DNA from: Adineta steineri
Lineage: Eukaryota > Rotifera > Eurotatoria > Adinetida > Adinetidae
Assembly: GCA_905250115.1 (NCBI GenBank)
Contig: CAJNOI010000004.1
Coordinates: 424,541-488,540, forward strand
Length of the DNA: 64,000 bases
Direction of reading: 5' to 3'
The translations under genes were made by a program, and so were the position numbers. A model generated the notes under the pieces. That model did not search any database. It was not told where the DNA came from and saw nothing but the letters and a program-made list of their open reading frames with translations. Shown piece after piece: positions 23,195 to 35,023 of this stretch. How positions within the stretch are numbered: position 1 is the first letter of the stretch; each line of letters opens with the position of its first letter.

Positions 23195-26109
23195 ATGACT
23201 GAAGTAAGTATTATTGAGTAATAAAATTGTTTGAGTTATTTGATTTTGATTTAATTCACTTTTGAGACAATATTACATCCATACAAAAACCAAATTTATT
23301 CTGATTTAATTCAACAGCATAATATTAATAATCTTTTTAAAGATTCAGAATTTTCAAATATAAAATCATCATTGTATTATACACCTGGTTTTAATCGGAC
23401 ACTAGATAATGTCATATGGAAACGACCTTATGCAAGTGTTTATACCCATTTTTAAGCTTAATTTTGATAGATTTATTATTAGGAAATTTGTTCAAATCCT
23501 GAATTTATTGTTAAAGAAGCAAATCGATTCGATCTCGATCAAGGTCAATTAGGTAAATTTAATGATTTGTTTTTTGAAAATATAATTTTTCTAATGTCAT
23601 AAAATAATCGTAGGCAATTGTTGGTTTATTTCTGCTGTTAGTATGATAACACAAAATGCTACGATTTTCGAACGTGTTTGTCCACTTGATCAAACTTATG
23701 ATAAAAAATACTATGCTGGTAGAAATCTTTTTCTTTTGTTCAACAAGGGAAAGATCAAATTCTAATAAAAAATTTTATATAGGGATATTTCATTTTCGTT
23801 TTTGGCAGTTTGGACAATGGGTGGATGTTGTTGTTGATGATTACTTACCAACAATAAATAATCGTTTAATTTTTTGTCAAAATATTAAAGAACCAAATGA
23901 ATTTTGGGCAGCTTTACTCGAAAAAGCTTATGCTAAGTACGTGTAATTTAAAAGAAAAAAAATTAATTGGTGAGGTTGCGCGTTCACTAGAGTTTCGCCA
24001 GGAGTCGAACCTGGATGTTCAATTTATTAGATTGATATATAGACGATTAAATTACGAAGTAAGCGAATAGCTATAGGCCGACCGTTAAAGTTATTTAAGT
24101 ATATTTGGAATTATTAAGATGGTAATATTTCATATTGTGCAATTACATATTAGTGTGTGCCATAAACATCGGTATAAATAGGAAAAAAANNNNNNNNNNT
24201 ATAATTAGTCAAATAATTTTTTAAATGTTCACATATCTTTGTTGAAATAACAAAACGATGAATTTCTTTTTTTTTTGTATTGCAGACTGAGTTATTCATA
24301 TGAAGGTACAGATGCTGGACAAACAACTGATGCTCTAATTGATATGACTGGTAATTTGTTTTATCTCTAAAATAAAATTCATTGTTGTTAATTAGGAGGG
24401 ATAGAAGAATCATTTAATACAAAAGATATTAAAGATAAAGATCAATTTTGGCAAACAATGGGTATAGCATTAAAACATGATGCAATGGTCGGTTGTTCTA
24501 TTACAGTATGTTTATGATTCAAATAAATTTTTTAATGATTAACATTTTATCTATTAATATGAATTCTCAAGCCGGATCCAACTGAACGTGAAGCTAAAAT
24601 GACTAATGGTTTAATTAAAGGTCATGCGTATGCTGTAACAGCTGCTGTTCGTGTTAAACTGACGACAAACGAAATAGTTCAAATAGTTCGTTGTCGAAAT
24701 CCATGGGGAAATGAAGTTGAATGGAAAGGTGCCTGGAGTGACGGGTAAAAAAAGTTCAATTGATGTTTTCGTAATTATTTTCTTTTAAATATTAGAGATT
24801 TAAACAATTGGAGTAAAGTAGATCAACATACCAGAGAACAATTACATTATCAAAAACAAGCCGATGGAGAATTCTGGTAAAATAATATTAATCTATTGAT
24901 TCAAATTAATAAAATATCAATTCTATAATAGGATGCTTTATTCTGATTGGTTAAAAAATTTTGAACAAATACAAATATGTAATCTTTCACCTGATTCATT
25001 CGAAGGACAACTTACTACTCAACAAGTAACAATAAAAACGTTTCGTACTGGCTTTTTTTTGTATTCTAATGAAAAAAGGGAAAACATATAACTTGGCGTC
25101 AAACACAATTTGATGGTGCTTGGATAAAAGGACAAACAGCTGGTGGATGTGGTCAACCGAGAGTTGGTTAATAAGAAAAAAATTCTATTTATGTTCAACA
25201 AAAGAACAGTTTGATTTATTTAATAGAGAAATTTTTTACTAATCCTCAATATTTAATAACTATAACAAAAACAGACATTGAAGGTGGTGATGGCTTATGT
25301 ACAGTAATATGTGCTTGTCTTCAAAAATATACACGTCAAAAACGACAACAAACTGGTGTACAACAAGCTGAAGAATATATTAATTTACGTTTATATAAAG
25401 TTCGATTCTTTTTATATAAAATATAATTTGTCGAAAACAAAATATTTATCCTAGATCAAAGATTCTATCGATATGTCCCAAGTAGGGGAAGGTCATAAAT
25501 ATTATCCGAAAGATCTTGAACGACAAGATGATACAGGTGAGTAATAAAACGATTGTTTTTATAGTATAAATAATAGTTTCTTCATAGGTGCTTATATTAA
25601 TAAACGTGAAGTTGTCGGACGATTTCGAATTAAACCAGGACATTATATTCTTATACCATCAACCTACGAACAAGATAAAGAAGGTGAATTTCTTATTAGA
25701 ATATTTACTGAAGGTGGATCAACTGGACAATCATTGAATATAGAACAACCTGATACAGTAAGGAATTGATTTTGTATAAATCCATTCATTTATAATTTGA
25801 TAATATCAGGGTCCACCATCACCAACAACTAGAAATGAAAAGTACGAATTTAATGATGGAAAAGGTGAAGATCAAAGTTTTAGTGTCATGCAATGGTATG
25901 AGAAATTACCTGAATCACAACGAAGTTTACTCAAGTAAATTGAAATTCTTGATAAGAATTTTTACAAAAACAAAATATGATTTTTTAGATATGGTGGTAT
26001 TGCAACAGTTGGTGTGGGTGTTCTATGTTGTCTTGGTTTTTTCAGTAGAAAATATTGTTGTAAGAAGAAAAAGTCTAATAAAAATAATCAACCTGTTTTA
26101 GAATATTAA
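23195..26109 (+). CDS. Calpain-type cysteine protease with C-terminal membrane anchor
   Basis: Sixteen exons (23195-23203, 23267-23431, 23483-23552, 23614-23718, 23783-23936, 24286-24350, 24396-24505, 24572-24744, 24796-24876, 24932-25025, 25079-25166, 25227-25399, 25455-25536, 25588-25757, 25810-25934, 25989-26109) close in frame to 594 residues. The protease core carries the catalytic triad: Cys in [11 protein letters not shown] (about residue 84), His in GHAYAVT (about 244) and Asn in [10 protein letters not shown] (about 265). The C2-like domain III follows ([30 protein letters not shown]). Instead of a penta-EF-hand domain the protein ends with a linker, one hydrophobic helix (about 556-573, with two Cys) and a Lys-rich tail. 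Classical calpains are soluble and Ca2+-regulated. The first exon encodes only three residues and is less certain. Intron 2 has a GC donor; intron 5 holds a tRNA-like sequence and an assembly gap. Confidence 0.92.
23993..24058 (-). pseudogene. tRNA-like sequence (Ile AAU-type anticodon arm), inside a calpain intron
   Basis: On the minus strand a perfect T arm (CCAGG TTCGACT CCTGG, an RNA polymerase III B box) follows a perfect five-pair anticodon arm TCAAT-CTAATAA-ATTGA with U33 and anticodon AAU. The acceptor pairs for only four of seven positions and no good D arm is seen. It is most likely a tRNA pseudogene or the head of a SINE. Confidence 0.5.
24190..24199. other. Assembly gap, ten N
   Basis: Ten N bases interrupt intron 5 of the calpain gene, so the true intron length and content are unknown. 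Confidence 0.99.
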
Positions 26110-26152
26110 ATTTAAATATTTTATTTTATTCTTTTTTGATGATCTCATAGAG

Positions 26153-26207
26153 TATGGGTGTGGATGTGGGATATAGAAAAGGCACTCATACTTACACCCA
26201 CACCCAT
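26153..26207. repeat. Telomere-like dyad (GGGTGTGG / CCCACACCC)
   Basis: ATGGGTGTGGATGTGGG at the left pairs with ACACCCACACCCAT at the right around a 20-bp spacer. Same motif family as 81-132 and 55455-55634. It lies in the 264-bp gap between the convergent calpain and orphan genes. Confidence 0.5.
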
Positions 26208-26373
26208 TAGATAGATTCATTGAATAGTCTTCGTTTAAATGATATTATTTTTCTGAGAAAATTCGAGTTTAATTTATATATTTTCGAATACAATAAATAG
26301 TTTTATTATTTCAAAACATGTATCTAGTTTATATTTACAAAAAAAATCTAATTTATAAGAATATATACATTTA

Positions 26374-27102
26374 TCAAAGTTCAAATTCACGACGACGATA
26401 TAAAATAAGTTGTGGTTGTCGATATTTAGTTCGAAATCCACCAAAAAATCGCATAGCATCAATAAATAAAAGTTTGTCTTCAACGGATATTTGACCATTA
26501 AGTAATTTATATTCATCAAAAGGATCTTCTTCAATAGAATATTCATCGATGTCTAAAGCATATTGAACAGGTGTAAGATAAAGAAAAAATGATGTTGAAT
26601 GTTTTAATTCATCACTATGATCCTCTTCATCGTTAGGTATTTTATAAATAAGTTCAAATTTTCTTGTAATACTTTTATTTGTTCTCATATTATTATTTAA
26701 TTTTTTAGAAAGATAATTATTTAATGTATCAATTGCAGTATCTATTTGAGGACATTGACAATCATCTGATGGTTTTTCATAAGTATCCATTGTACATTCT
26801 TGACACATATATAAAGGTTTTGCATAATTTAATTTAAATTCATCTCGTCGTAAATCAAATATATCTTTTGTTACATATTTAAATAAATGTGGTGGTAAAT
26901 AAGCAGTTATAAACCATTTGTTTTGCTCATGTTTCATTAATGCAATATGACGAGCACATAGTTCTTTAAGAGTAAGTAAATTATTTGATTTTATTCCGGT
27001 ACGTTCAAATCGTTTAATAGCACCACATAACGAATGACGATCACCTTCAATTCCAATAGCTATTGTTTCAGTTGTTGTTTGATTTTTATAATTTCGACCC
27101 AT
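26374..27102 (-). CDS. Orphan 242-residue protein with Cys cluster
   Basis: Single open frame from ATG 27102 to TGA 26374, without introns. I do not recognise the family. The N-terminal third holds a Leu-rich stretch (LLTLKELCARHIA, then YLPPHLFKYV) loosely similar in spacing to a SOCS box. The middle has a Cys cluster, CQEC then CQC about 13 residues on, that could bind zinc. The C-terminal part is acidic then basic (YSIEEDPFDEY, LYRRREFEL). The Cys cluster and even composition suggest a real protein. It is convergent with calpain. Function unknown. Confidence 0.65.
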   Translation of the reverse strand: MGRNYKNQTTTETIAIGIEGDRHSLCGAIKRFERTGIKSNNLLTLKELCARHIALMKHEQNKWFITAYLPPHLFKYVTKDIFDLRRDEFKLNYAKPLYMCQECTMDTYEKPSDDCQCPQIDTAIDTLNNYLSKKLNNNMRTNKSITRKFELIYKIPNDEEDHSDELKHSTSFFLYLTPVQYALDIDEYSIEEDPFDEYKLLNGQISVEDKLLFIDAMRFFGGFRTKYRQPQLILYRRREFEL

Positions 27103-29311
27103 AATAAATTTAAAAAAAAATAAAACGATCTAATAATAAAATAAATATAATTAAGAAGTTTGAATTTAGACAATTATCATTCAAAGAGGTATAGATATAT
27201 ATTACAGTTAATCTTCAAGAATTATAGAAAAGAAAATATATTACGATGTATGGTTATCGAGGTCGAATGAATACAATTCGTAACTATTCGTCCAGTATGT
27301 AACGACGATTTATTGTTGTATTGGACGGATATGATGTTTGTTTTTTTTTTTTATTCTATTCATGTTTACCAGAATAATAATTACTGTATGTCGACTAGTA
27401 TCACTAAAATATTGTTCGATTTTTGTCTTTCTCCTTGAAAATATATATAATGTTGTGTTCAAAAGTAACTTCCGGTTTTCTGTTAAACATGTAAAAAGAA
27501 GAATGAATATTAAAAGAACCGGAATTTCCGTTTGTCAAGTATTATTCTATCAATTATTACATAGTTCTTTTCACTTGCTTGTATACGCTAAATATTCCAT
27601 TCGTCTATCATCTGAATTATACATTCATTGTTTCGTAACAGTTACTATTTTCTAATAAGACATCCAGAACTGAAAATGATTTCGAATAGACATTATGTTG
27701 TATTCAATTTGATAGTGAGCAGTATTTTTTTTTACTTGTGAATTAATATTACAAATTCATATAGATACAATTATACATGATACTATTAACGTCACAAAAT
27801 ATTCTATAAGACGTATTCGATAAATTCATCGTTAAAGTTTAATACATGTTGGAATATATTAGCATTAATTATATCGAAATTTGAGAAAAAAAACTTTTTA
27901 TTATAGATGATTAAGATTTTTTCGAAAAGAAAAATGTTTATTTTTTTGTTTCTCTTGGCAATATGAAGGGCATTTGCAAGTATTTGCTCGATCAATGTTT
28001 ATATTACAATTGAAATTTCTTGTGTCAACTATATTGGATTAAATAAAAAGGAAAATCTTTCAGTACAAAATGTCAATGAGATTGATTCACTCGCTTTAAT
28101 ACACTTTGTTTTTTAATAAAGTTCAAGAAAAGTTTGATGTTAAAACTAACAGATGCGTCATTCAAACATTTGGTATATGCACGTCTGTTACTCTCTCGAT
28201 CATGAAAAAATCATTCATAAAGAACAAAATGAAATCCGAGTAAACATCCTTAGAAAAGAAAAAGAAAAGAAGCCTACAACAAACATTCATCGAAGAACAA
28301 TTCATACTGAAAGAATATTCTCGTGTAATTTATACGAAAGTTTATTACGTCTACAAACTGGAATACTATATGTATGTGAGCCAATAAAACATTCGATAAT
28401 ATCTATCTATAAAATGAATTGTTTATAGTTCGAATGAGTAGACAAAAAGAAAGAGTTGTATACCTATACAAGTTTGGACAATAATAAACAATATATCAAA
28501 ATTATATCATTGAATTGACTTTGACTGAAAAGGTGTGAATCAAATTATCATTAACCCTCAAGAAACATTTTACGTATAGTTCTCTTTTCAGGTATGTAAA
28601 AAGTATTGCTTTCTATCAAATATATATTTCATGAATGTAGCGATCACGCAAAAGAACAAAGATTTCTTTTTAACCTTGCTATGTAAGTTTATTTAAGTAT
28701 GCTTTTATAATAAGATCTCATTGAAGTATTTGTACTCTTATAGTTGAAATAAATTCATATAAAGAAAGAAGAACGTTTAATACGAAATAAGCAGTATTTT
28801 TAGTTTCTCTTATGTGAGAACTTGTACTAATAATAAAAAAACCTACGATAATATTCGATAGAAATTAGATTCAAAGTCATTTTTATTGTGCTTTTAATTA
28901 GTATACTTAATATATATGATTAGATATAGAATTAAATACTAATGTTCATCATGATATTTGTTTAGAAAATTATTCAGATGAGTTATTTTTTAAACAGTGT
29001 AAATGCAATAACTGAATCAATAAGTTTAATTTTGTAAAAACTGACTTGATGAACTATTTATCCCATGAAAAATTATCGTTTATAATTATTCAATCTTGAA
29101 AAGAAAGCATTTGGTAGTTCATGATCTTAGTATTTATTATCAACAATAATATATTATAATATAATATCCATTTAGCGATATGTACATCAAGGAAAAGATA
29201 GAATAGTAATTAATAAATATGTAAATATAACGTATCGAAATTATTATGAAAAAATTCAATAGATATCAGAACATTTATTAGGTATCTTGTTACACTATGA
29301 TTAAGTTATTT
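27103..29311. other. Intergenic, AT-rich, no gene seen
   Basis: Open frames such as 28153-28428 (91 codons) lack recognisable domains and splice partners. Nothing repetitive beyond simple A/T runs was seen before the mobile element at 29312. Confidence 0.5.
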
Positions 29312-30129
29312 TTAATAGTTTTTCATAGTCTGTCTTAGCTAAAGAAATCATAGTATTTTTTTATTCCGATACCGTTAGATAGAACGTCGTTTAACCTACC
29401 AAATCATACTGCTTTGATTTTATTTGCTATGACTCTAATACAATAAATTGCTAAGTTACAGAAAGGTGCTTTTAAAAGTTTTTGCAGAGGTATAATACAT
29501 TTCGTACTTCCTGTTTTCATCGACAAATCACTGCTATTGCGCAGCTAAACGTAACTTCTGTACTCTATGAAAACATCTACAATTTATATAAAAGAACTTT
29601 AATCGATTTTATTCTATAAGGAACATATTTTTCATTTTTTTTCGTTAGAAAAAACATTGTTTTTTTATGCAAAAAAGAGATATTTGCTTATAACTCAATG
29701 TTTTTGTAACCTGAGAATATTTTTAGAAGCAAAAGTGAAGTGCAACAGTGAGAAACAGTACGAAAAGCTCTTGAAGCTATACTAGAAATTCTATTATCAT
29801 TGGTTTTAAACAGATTTAATAAATGATGTGAGTATAATACTGACATACTTGGTATTTTGTTGGTTCGGTATTTCTCCGTTTCGAAACCAAAAAGAATGAA
29901 AATAAAACAAGTGATCTTGCATAAATTTTAGAATTTTTCACAGCTCATCTTCCGGTATACTTTATTTTTAATATAGTGTATTAAATGAGCAATTTCTTGT
30001 AGTAAAAGCATACCAAATAAAATCAAAATAGTATAGTTTGGTAGAGTAAACGATGTTCTATCTAACGACATCGGAATCAGAAAATTGTGAGATTTTATTC
30101 AAGTAGGACAGACTATGAAAAACTATTAA
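29312..30129. mobile_element. Long-TIR miniature element, better-preserved copy 2
   Basis: The left end is TTAATAGTTTTTCATAGTC and the right end is its exact reverse complement. The inverted repeat continues imperfectly for about 100 bp (shared blocks GATAGAACGTCGTTTA and CTACCAAA). TTAA stands at both tips, as a target duplication or part of the terminus. The interior has no long open frame. Copy 1 at 13861-14743 is about 65 bp longer and more diverged. Confidence 0.8.
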
Positions 30130-30224
30130 ACATAATGTAATCATGGTGTAATTAACTGATAGAGGAATGAGTCGTAGTTTTTCTAAAGCATAAGTTAACA
30201 TCAAATCAAATGATAGACTGTCTC

Positions 30225-32345
30225 AATGAAAAAAGTCGTTATTTAATAAAAATAACTGCTAGACAGTTTTTGATTGAGTATAATATGTGTTAATAAGTTC
30301 ATGAACATCTGTCAAGTCAGTGAAATTGATCGATACCATGCTGAGAAATCAATTCAATTTGTTTCTAAAATTATCTAATCATTATATCAATATTTATTAT
30401 TTATGAAGTTTTACACACATAACAGAAATATAACAATAAAACTTGGATTTGTTTTTTTCTGATTATTATATGTGTAACGAAGTTAGAAGTTGATCGATCA
30501 GTAGAACGTCAATATGACATACATAAGTGACAGACTTTGTTCATTCTACTCTTATCTTTTTTGTTTGTAACATAGATATATCTATTCTTCTATATACGAT
30601 GTTAGTTCGCCGACACATCCATTATTTATTTTATTCATTCAGTTACCAACTATTGTTCATTCAACATCGGTTCACACTATAGATATTCTCAGTCTCATCT
30701 TTTAATTTATTGAAATTCTTTCTTCTCTTATTTATTATATTATGATTTAAAATCGAAGCAATAGTTAGGTAATAAATTTGTTTTTTATCAGTTCGAACAC
30801 TGAAAAGAATTTAATAAACAATTTCTTCTGTATAATCTCAAAATATATTTTTAAGTAACAGATTTCTTTCGTTCTTTTCTAAACATTTGATTATACACAT
30901 ATTTCTAGTATTATTTTTAATGCTTCGCGTTTATCTTACTCTATAAAAATCTACAGAAAACTTATTAGTGTTTGTTATTTTGTTTTCATCGAAGCATAAT
31001 TAAGAGAAAATGCTCAACTATTTATTTTATCGAATTCTAATAGTTCTACGAATGTATATTAAAAAATGTATGTCATAGTATCCCTGATATAGCTTGTAGT
31101 AAAATATATTATATATTTTAATTATTTGTGTTACTTTGTAGTTTTAAACATGATACAACGTGGTAAATGTCGTTCTCCATTATATCATCGTTTATTATTA
31201 TCATTAATTTTATCAATCAGTGCTTCACTCTTATTAATTACTATAACAAATCAACATCAAAATCCTTTTTTATCTATTACTGAGACAAACAATATTGCTG
31301 ATCGAACAGTTCTGTTTATCCGTACAGCACAGAATTGTCAATCACGCTTAAAATATCTTCTTGAAAGTTGGATACCAAAAGATCTATCAAAACAATCAAA
31401 TATATATTTAATAACCGATAAAATATTAAATAGTGCAAATGTAACAATATTTAATTCATTTCGAAATGTAATTGAAACAAACTGTCCTTCAACACATGAT
31501 GGATTTGATTTATGTTGTAAAACAGCACATGAGTTTGATGCATATTATAGTTTAACAAAAATAAATTCAAATGTAGAATGGATGTGTCGTTTTGATGATG
31601 ATCAATATGTTAATGTTGATAATTTATATAAATATTTATCTCAAATGAACTCTTCTAAACCATATTATATTGGTCGAACAAGTATTAATAAACGTTTAAC
31701 GACTCCTAAGGATAATCGAACATATACATTTGCGACGTACGGTGCTGGTGTATGTTATTCACATACATTACTTAAACAACTTCGTCCTCATGTTCATGTT
31801 AATGTTTTACCTAGACGTTGTGTAAATCGTTCATTATCCGATGATGTTTATATGGGTTATTTAATTGAGCTTATAGTTAATGTATCATTAACACCAGTGA
31901 ATGATTTATTACATTCACATTTAGAAATACTTGATAAATCATTTCGAAGATATAGTTTAAATGATTTAGCACGTATGATTACATTTGGTTTTGCATGGGA
32001 TCGATATACATTAGATTGGTTACCAATAATTCATCATTTAATTGAATTTACTAAACAAGATCAATATGAAGCAGCAGATCATTTATGGTTTTTTCTAAGA
32101 AATTATGAAAAAGAACATCCTCAAAATTTAACAAATAAATATGATCAATCATGTACATCATATGAACGATTACGAAATAAAACATTGTTATTAAAAAATA
32201 AAACAACAATAAAAAAAACTACAAAAAAAATTATAAAATAATATTGCATTTATAATATTTAAATGTATTACATCTATATTTATGATAGTCTGATGTTAAT
32301 TTTAAATGTTCTATTAATAATAAAAAAAAAATTCTTTTTTTGTTA
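30225..32345 (+). repeat. Inverted duplication arm 2 (glycosyltransferase plus flanks)
   Basis: Reverse-orientation counterpart of 14765-17415. Matching starts near the phrase GAAAAAAGTCGTTATTTAAT and ends after the gene near AATAATAAAAAAAAAATTC. This arm lacks both insertions found in arm 1. Confidence 0.8.
31150..32241 (+). CDS. Fringe-like (GT31) beta-1,3-glycosyltransferase, intact copy
   Basis: Single-exon coding region of 363 residues from ATG 31150; an acceptor-like TTTGTAG just before suggests a 5' UTR intron. It is a type II Golgi protein: basic start (MIQRGKCRS), signal anchor at about 12-32, then a GT31 catalytic domain with FIRTAQNC, CRFDDDQYVNVDN (metal-binding DDD), YYIGR, YGAGVCYS and SDDVYMGYL. 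Several N-glycosylation sites are present. The C-terminal tail is Lys/Thr-rich and may be non-conserved. Fringe enzymes add GlcNAc to O-fucose; whether Notch is the target here is unknown. Its disrupted paralogue lies in inverse orientation at 14883-16287. Confidence 0.88.
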   Translation: MIQRGKCRSPLYHRLLLSLILSISASLLLITITNQHQNPFLSITETNNIADRTVLFIRTAQNCQSRLKYLLESWIPKDLSKQSNIYLITDKILNSANVTIFNSFRNVIETNCPSTHDGFDLCCKTAHEFDAYYSLTKINSNVEWMCRFDDDQYVNVDNLYKYLSQMNSSKPYYIGRTSINKRLTTPKDNRTYTFATYGAGVCYSHTLLKQLRPHVHVNVLPRRCVNRSLSDDVYMGYLIELIVNVSLTPVNDLLHSHLEILDKSFRRYSLNDLARMITFGFAWDRYTLDWLPIIHHLIEFTKQDQYEAADHLWFFLRNYEKEHPQNLTNKYDQSCTSYERLRNKTLLLKNKTTIKKTTKKIIK

Positions 32346-34927
32346 TATATTCTTATTTTATTGTATTATGAAAAAAGTGTCATGTTCAATATTGATACTA
32401 ATCAGGAAATTATCATGACAGTTATTTAATCTAAAAATAAAAGGGATTTTTTAGGAAATATCAAGTCTAGTTTTCAGCAATTTAACAACCGGAAATCAAT
32501 CTTTCAGACAATAATTGCTTTTAGACAACGAACTTAGTTTTATAGTGTTGAAAAAAAAAAGAATATGAGAAATAGAAGTTTGCATCCTATTGAAAAATTC
32601 AATGTCAATACTTATGTATATTTTCTAGTTGTTAAATAATGAACGAGATATTCAATATGCAGAATAAATTAACTATATATCATAGGATACTTAATCATTA
32701 ATAACTATTTAGTTGACGATTAATAACTTTTTGTTTAATCTTATTTCCAGATTCGGAATATAAATTACAATTTCTTACGTTTGAAATCATGGTATAATTA
32801 AAATTCTTCTATCGGTTGTAGAAAATTTGATTTTCATAGTTTTCTTCTTATTCGATCACTATCAACATTTATTATATGATCAAATGACATTTATTGTCCT
32901 TTATTATGCCCTTTTTTTTATAAATAGCAAAATGGCAAATAGCAAATTATTCATATTATACTCAATCCTATTTATTCATTATAAATAGTTTATTATATTT
33001 TTTTCTTCTTCATTCAAATAAAGTATACTATCAATGGTTTTGTAGTGGATTAATAAAAAACAAAGAATACATAATCTTCTTAACTTTATATTCGAGCAAC
33101 AAAAAAATTAATTTATAAACAATCATATATATATATATAGTATTATTCCGATTAGATTAGTAATTTAGAGTGCCTGTCGATCTAGAAAATATGTTTTTTA
33201 TACCCTATCGATAAATACGGATCAGATATATTATGTTAATAAGTTGACTTTTTTTTTATATTTTTAGGACGAAAAAATCATTAGTTGATCTTTATCATAC
33301 TATTATATTGAGAGGAAACAGTACATTAGTCGTTTTTCCTAATGTTTGTTATTAATCTTGAAAGAGCAGAACAAAAAAAGAGAGATGTTGGACATGAATA
33401 TAAAATACTATTTCCATCGATTTATGACATAATAAGAAAATAAACGGGTGCAGTACACAAAATCGATCAATTTCCTTGAATCAACATAACCATTGACAAT
33501 CAACATGTTATAACTCCAGGTATTCTTTTTTTTTCAATAGAAAAAAAACTATATATATATAAAAATGTATCGCTCTACTCTTCTTATGTTTGGGTATGCG
33601 CGCGTATGACCTTTTGTTTATTTTGATGGATTTATAGTTTTTGTGCCTTAGGGGATATCGGAACTTCCGAAATATATATATATATATGCATGCCTATATC
33701 GTTAGAAAAGGTTCCTATCAATATAATAAAACAAACATAAGTTCTATAGACTAATTAGTATCTGTTCTCAATTACCTATACATGTTATTATCATTATTAA
33801 GTTTGTATTGTAATAAATCATTTATAAAGAAAATAATCTATATACATATAAAATATATTTCAATTGTTTATTAAGACTTGAAATAGTAGACCAAAAAAAA
33901 AATCTTATAACAAGTAGCACAGTTATATACTTGAATAAATATAATATCTCGTTGTTTTTTTTTCTGTACAAAAAGAGTATATCATTATCTACTACTATAG
34001 CTTCTATCAATGTTATCATTAGTTTTTGAAAAGGGCATAACTGTCATCAGCATGTGCTCATGACGTATAACTAACATATTTTGTCTTGTAAAACATATCT
34101 ATTCATCTGTATTATATATATGATTAAAGTTTACCATCTTGTTATTATTATGCATCGTTAATATTAATTATTTTCTTGGTATGTTTTTGAAAACAAAATT
34201 TTTTTTTTGTGAATATTATTTATAAAATATTCATACTTGAGATATTCAGTTGATCAACAGACGATATTTAAGTATAAAATAGTTTTAACATGATTAATTC
34301 TCATGAGATTTATGTTTTTCTCACTATTGTCGTAATAATTGTTTTATCTCGTTCTTTTTTATTCGATTTTCTAATCACGCTTCTAAAATAATTTTCTATG
34401 ACATTGACCTAAACTTTTGTATTTATTTTTCCATACATATATTATTTATTCGAATTATGTATTATGAATTTGATAGAGATTAGAATCTAACGGTAAGAAA
34501 GACAAAAATAAATAAAAGGAACATTATTACAAAGAAAATATGGTTTCGAAGAGGGTGACAGTTGAGATTGGCAAGCAACTCTTTTTTTTTTCTTGAATAA
34601 TCACTTGAACAATCGAAAGAGATGCAGAACGACATGACTACTCTTAGCATCGATCATTGATGCGCACATACATCTCGAATATCACCCGACGACAATCACT
34701 TGAATAAGATAGAAAAAGATGAGAAAAACTGATTTTGCTTCTCTTTTTGCTTCATTGTAACACAGTTCTGTGCCGTGCAAAAAAGAGGATATGAAGCGGA
34801 ATTATGTCATTCTCGAAATAAAATTACGAGTTGGTTAAGAGCTTCTCCTTCTTCTCCTTCTTCTTCTTGTTCTTCTTCTTCGTTTCCATCATCGATGGAT
34901 CGTCTCTAGAAAGGATACACGCTCGTT

Positions 34928-35023
34928 CAATCTTATCAACAACAGCGTGAATGAGCAAATCGTGTGACATTCACTCAATCTTATCAACAACGGCGTGAAT
35001 GAGCAAATCGTGTGACATTCACT
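34928..35023. repeat. 48-bp tandem duplication
   Basis: Two adjacent 48-bp units beginning CAATCTTATCAACAAC differ by essentially one base (CAGCG against CGGCG). Near identity implies a recent duplication. No coding role seen. Confidence 0.9.

Noticed and set aside
24190-24199. Run of N as a biological feature
   Set aside because: It is an assembly gap.
28153-28428. 91-codon open frame
   Set aside because: No domain, no splice structure, composition like the surrounding non-coding DNA; kept out of the gene list.
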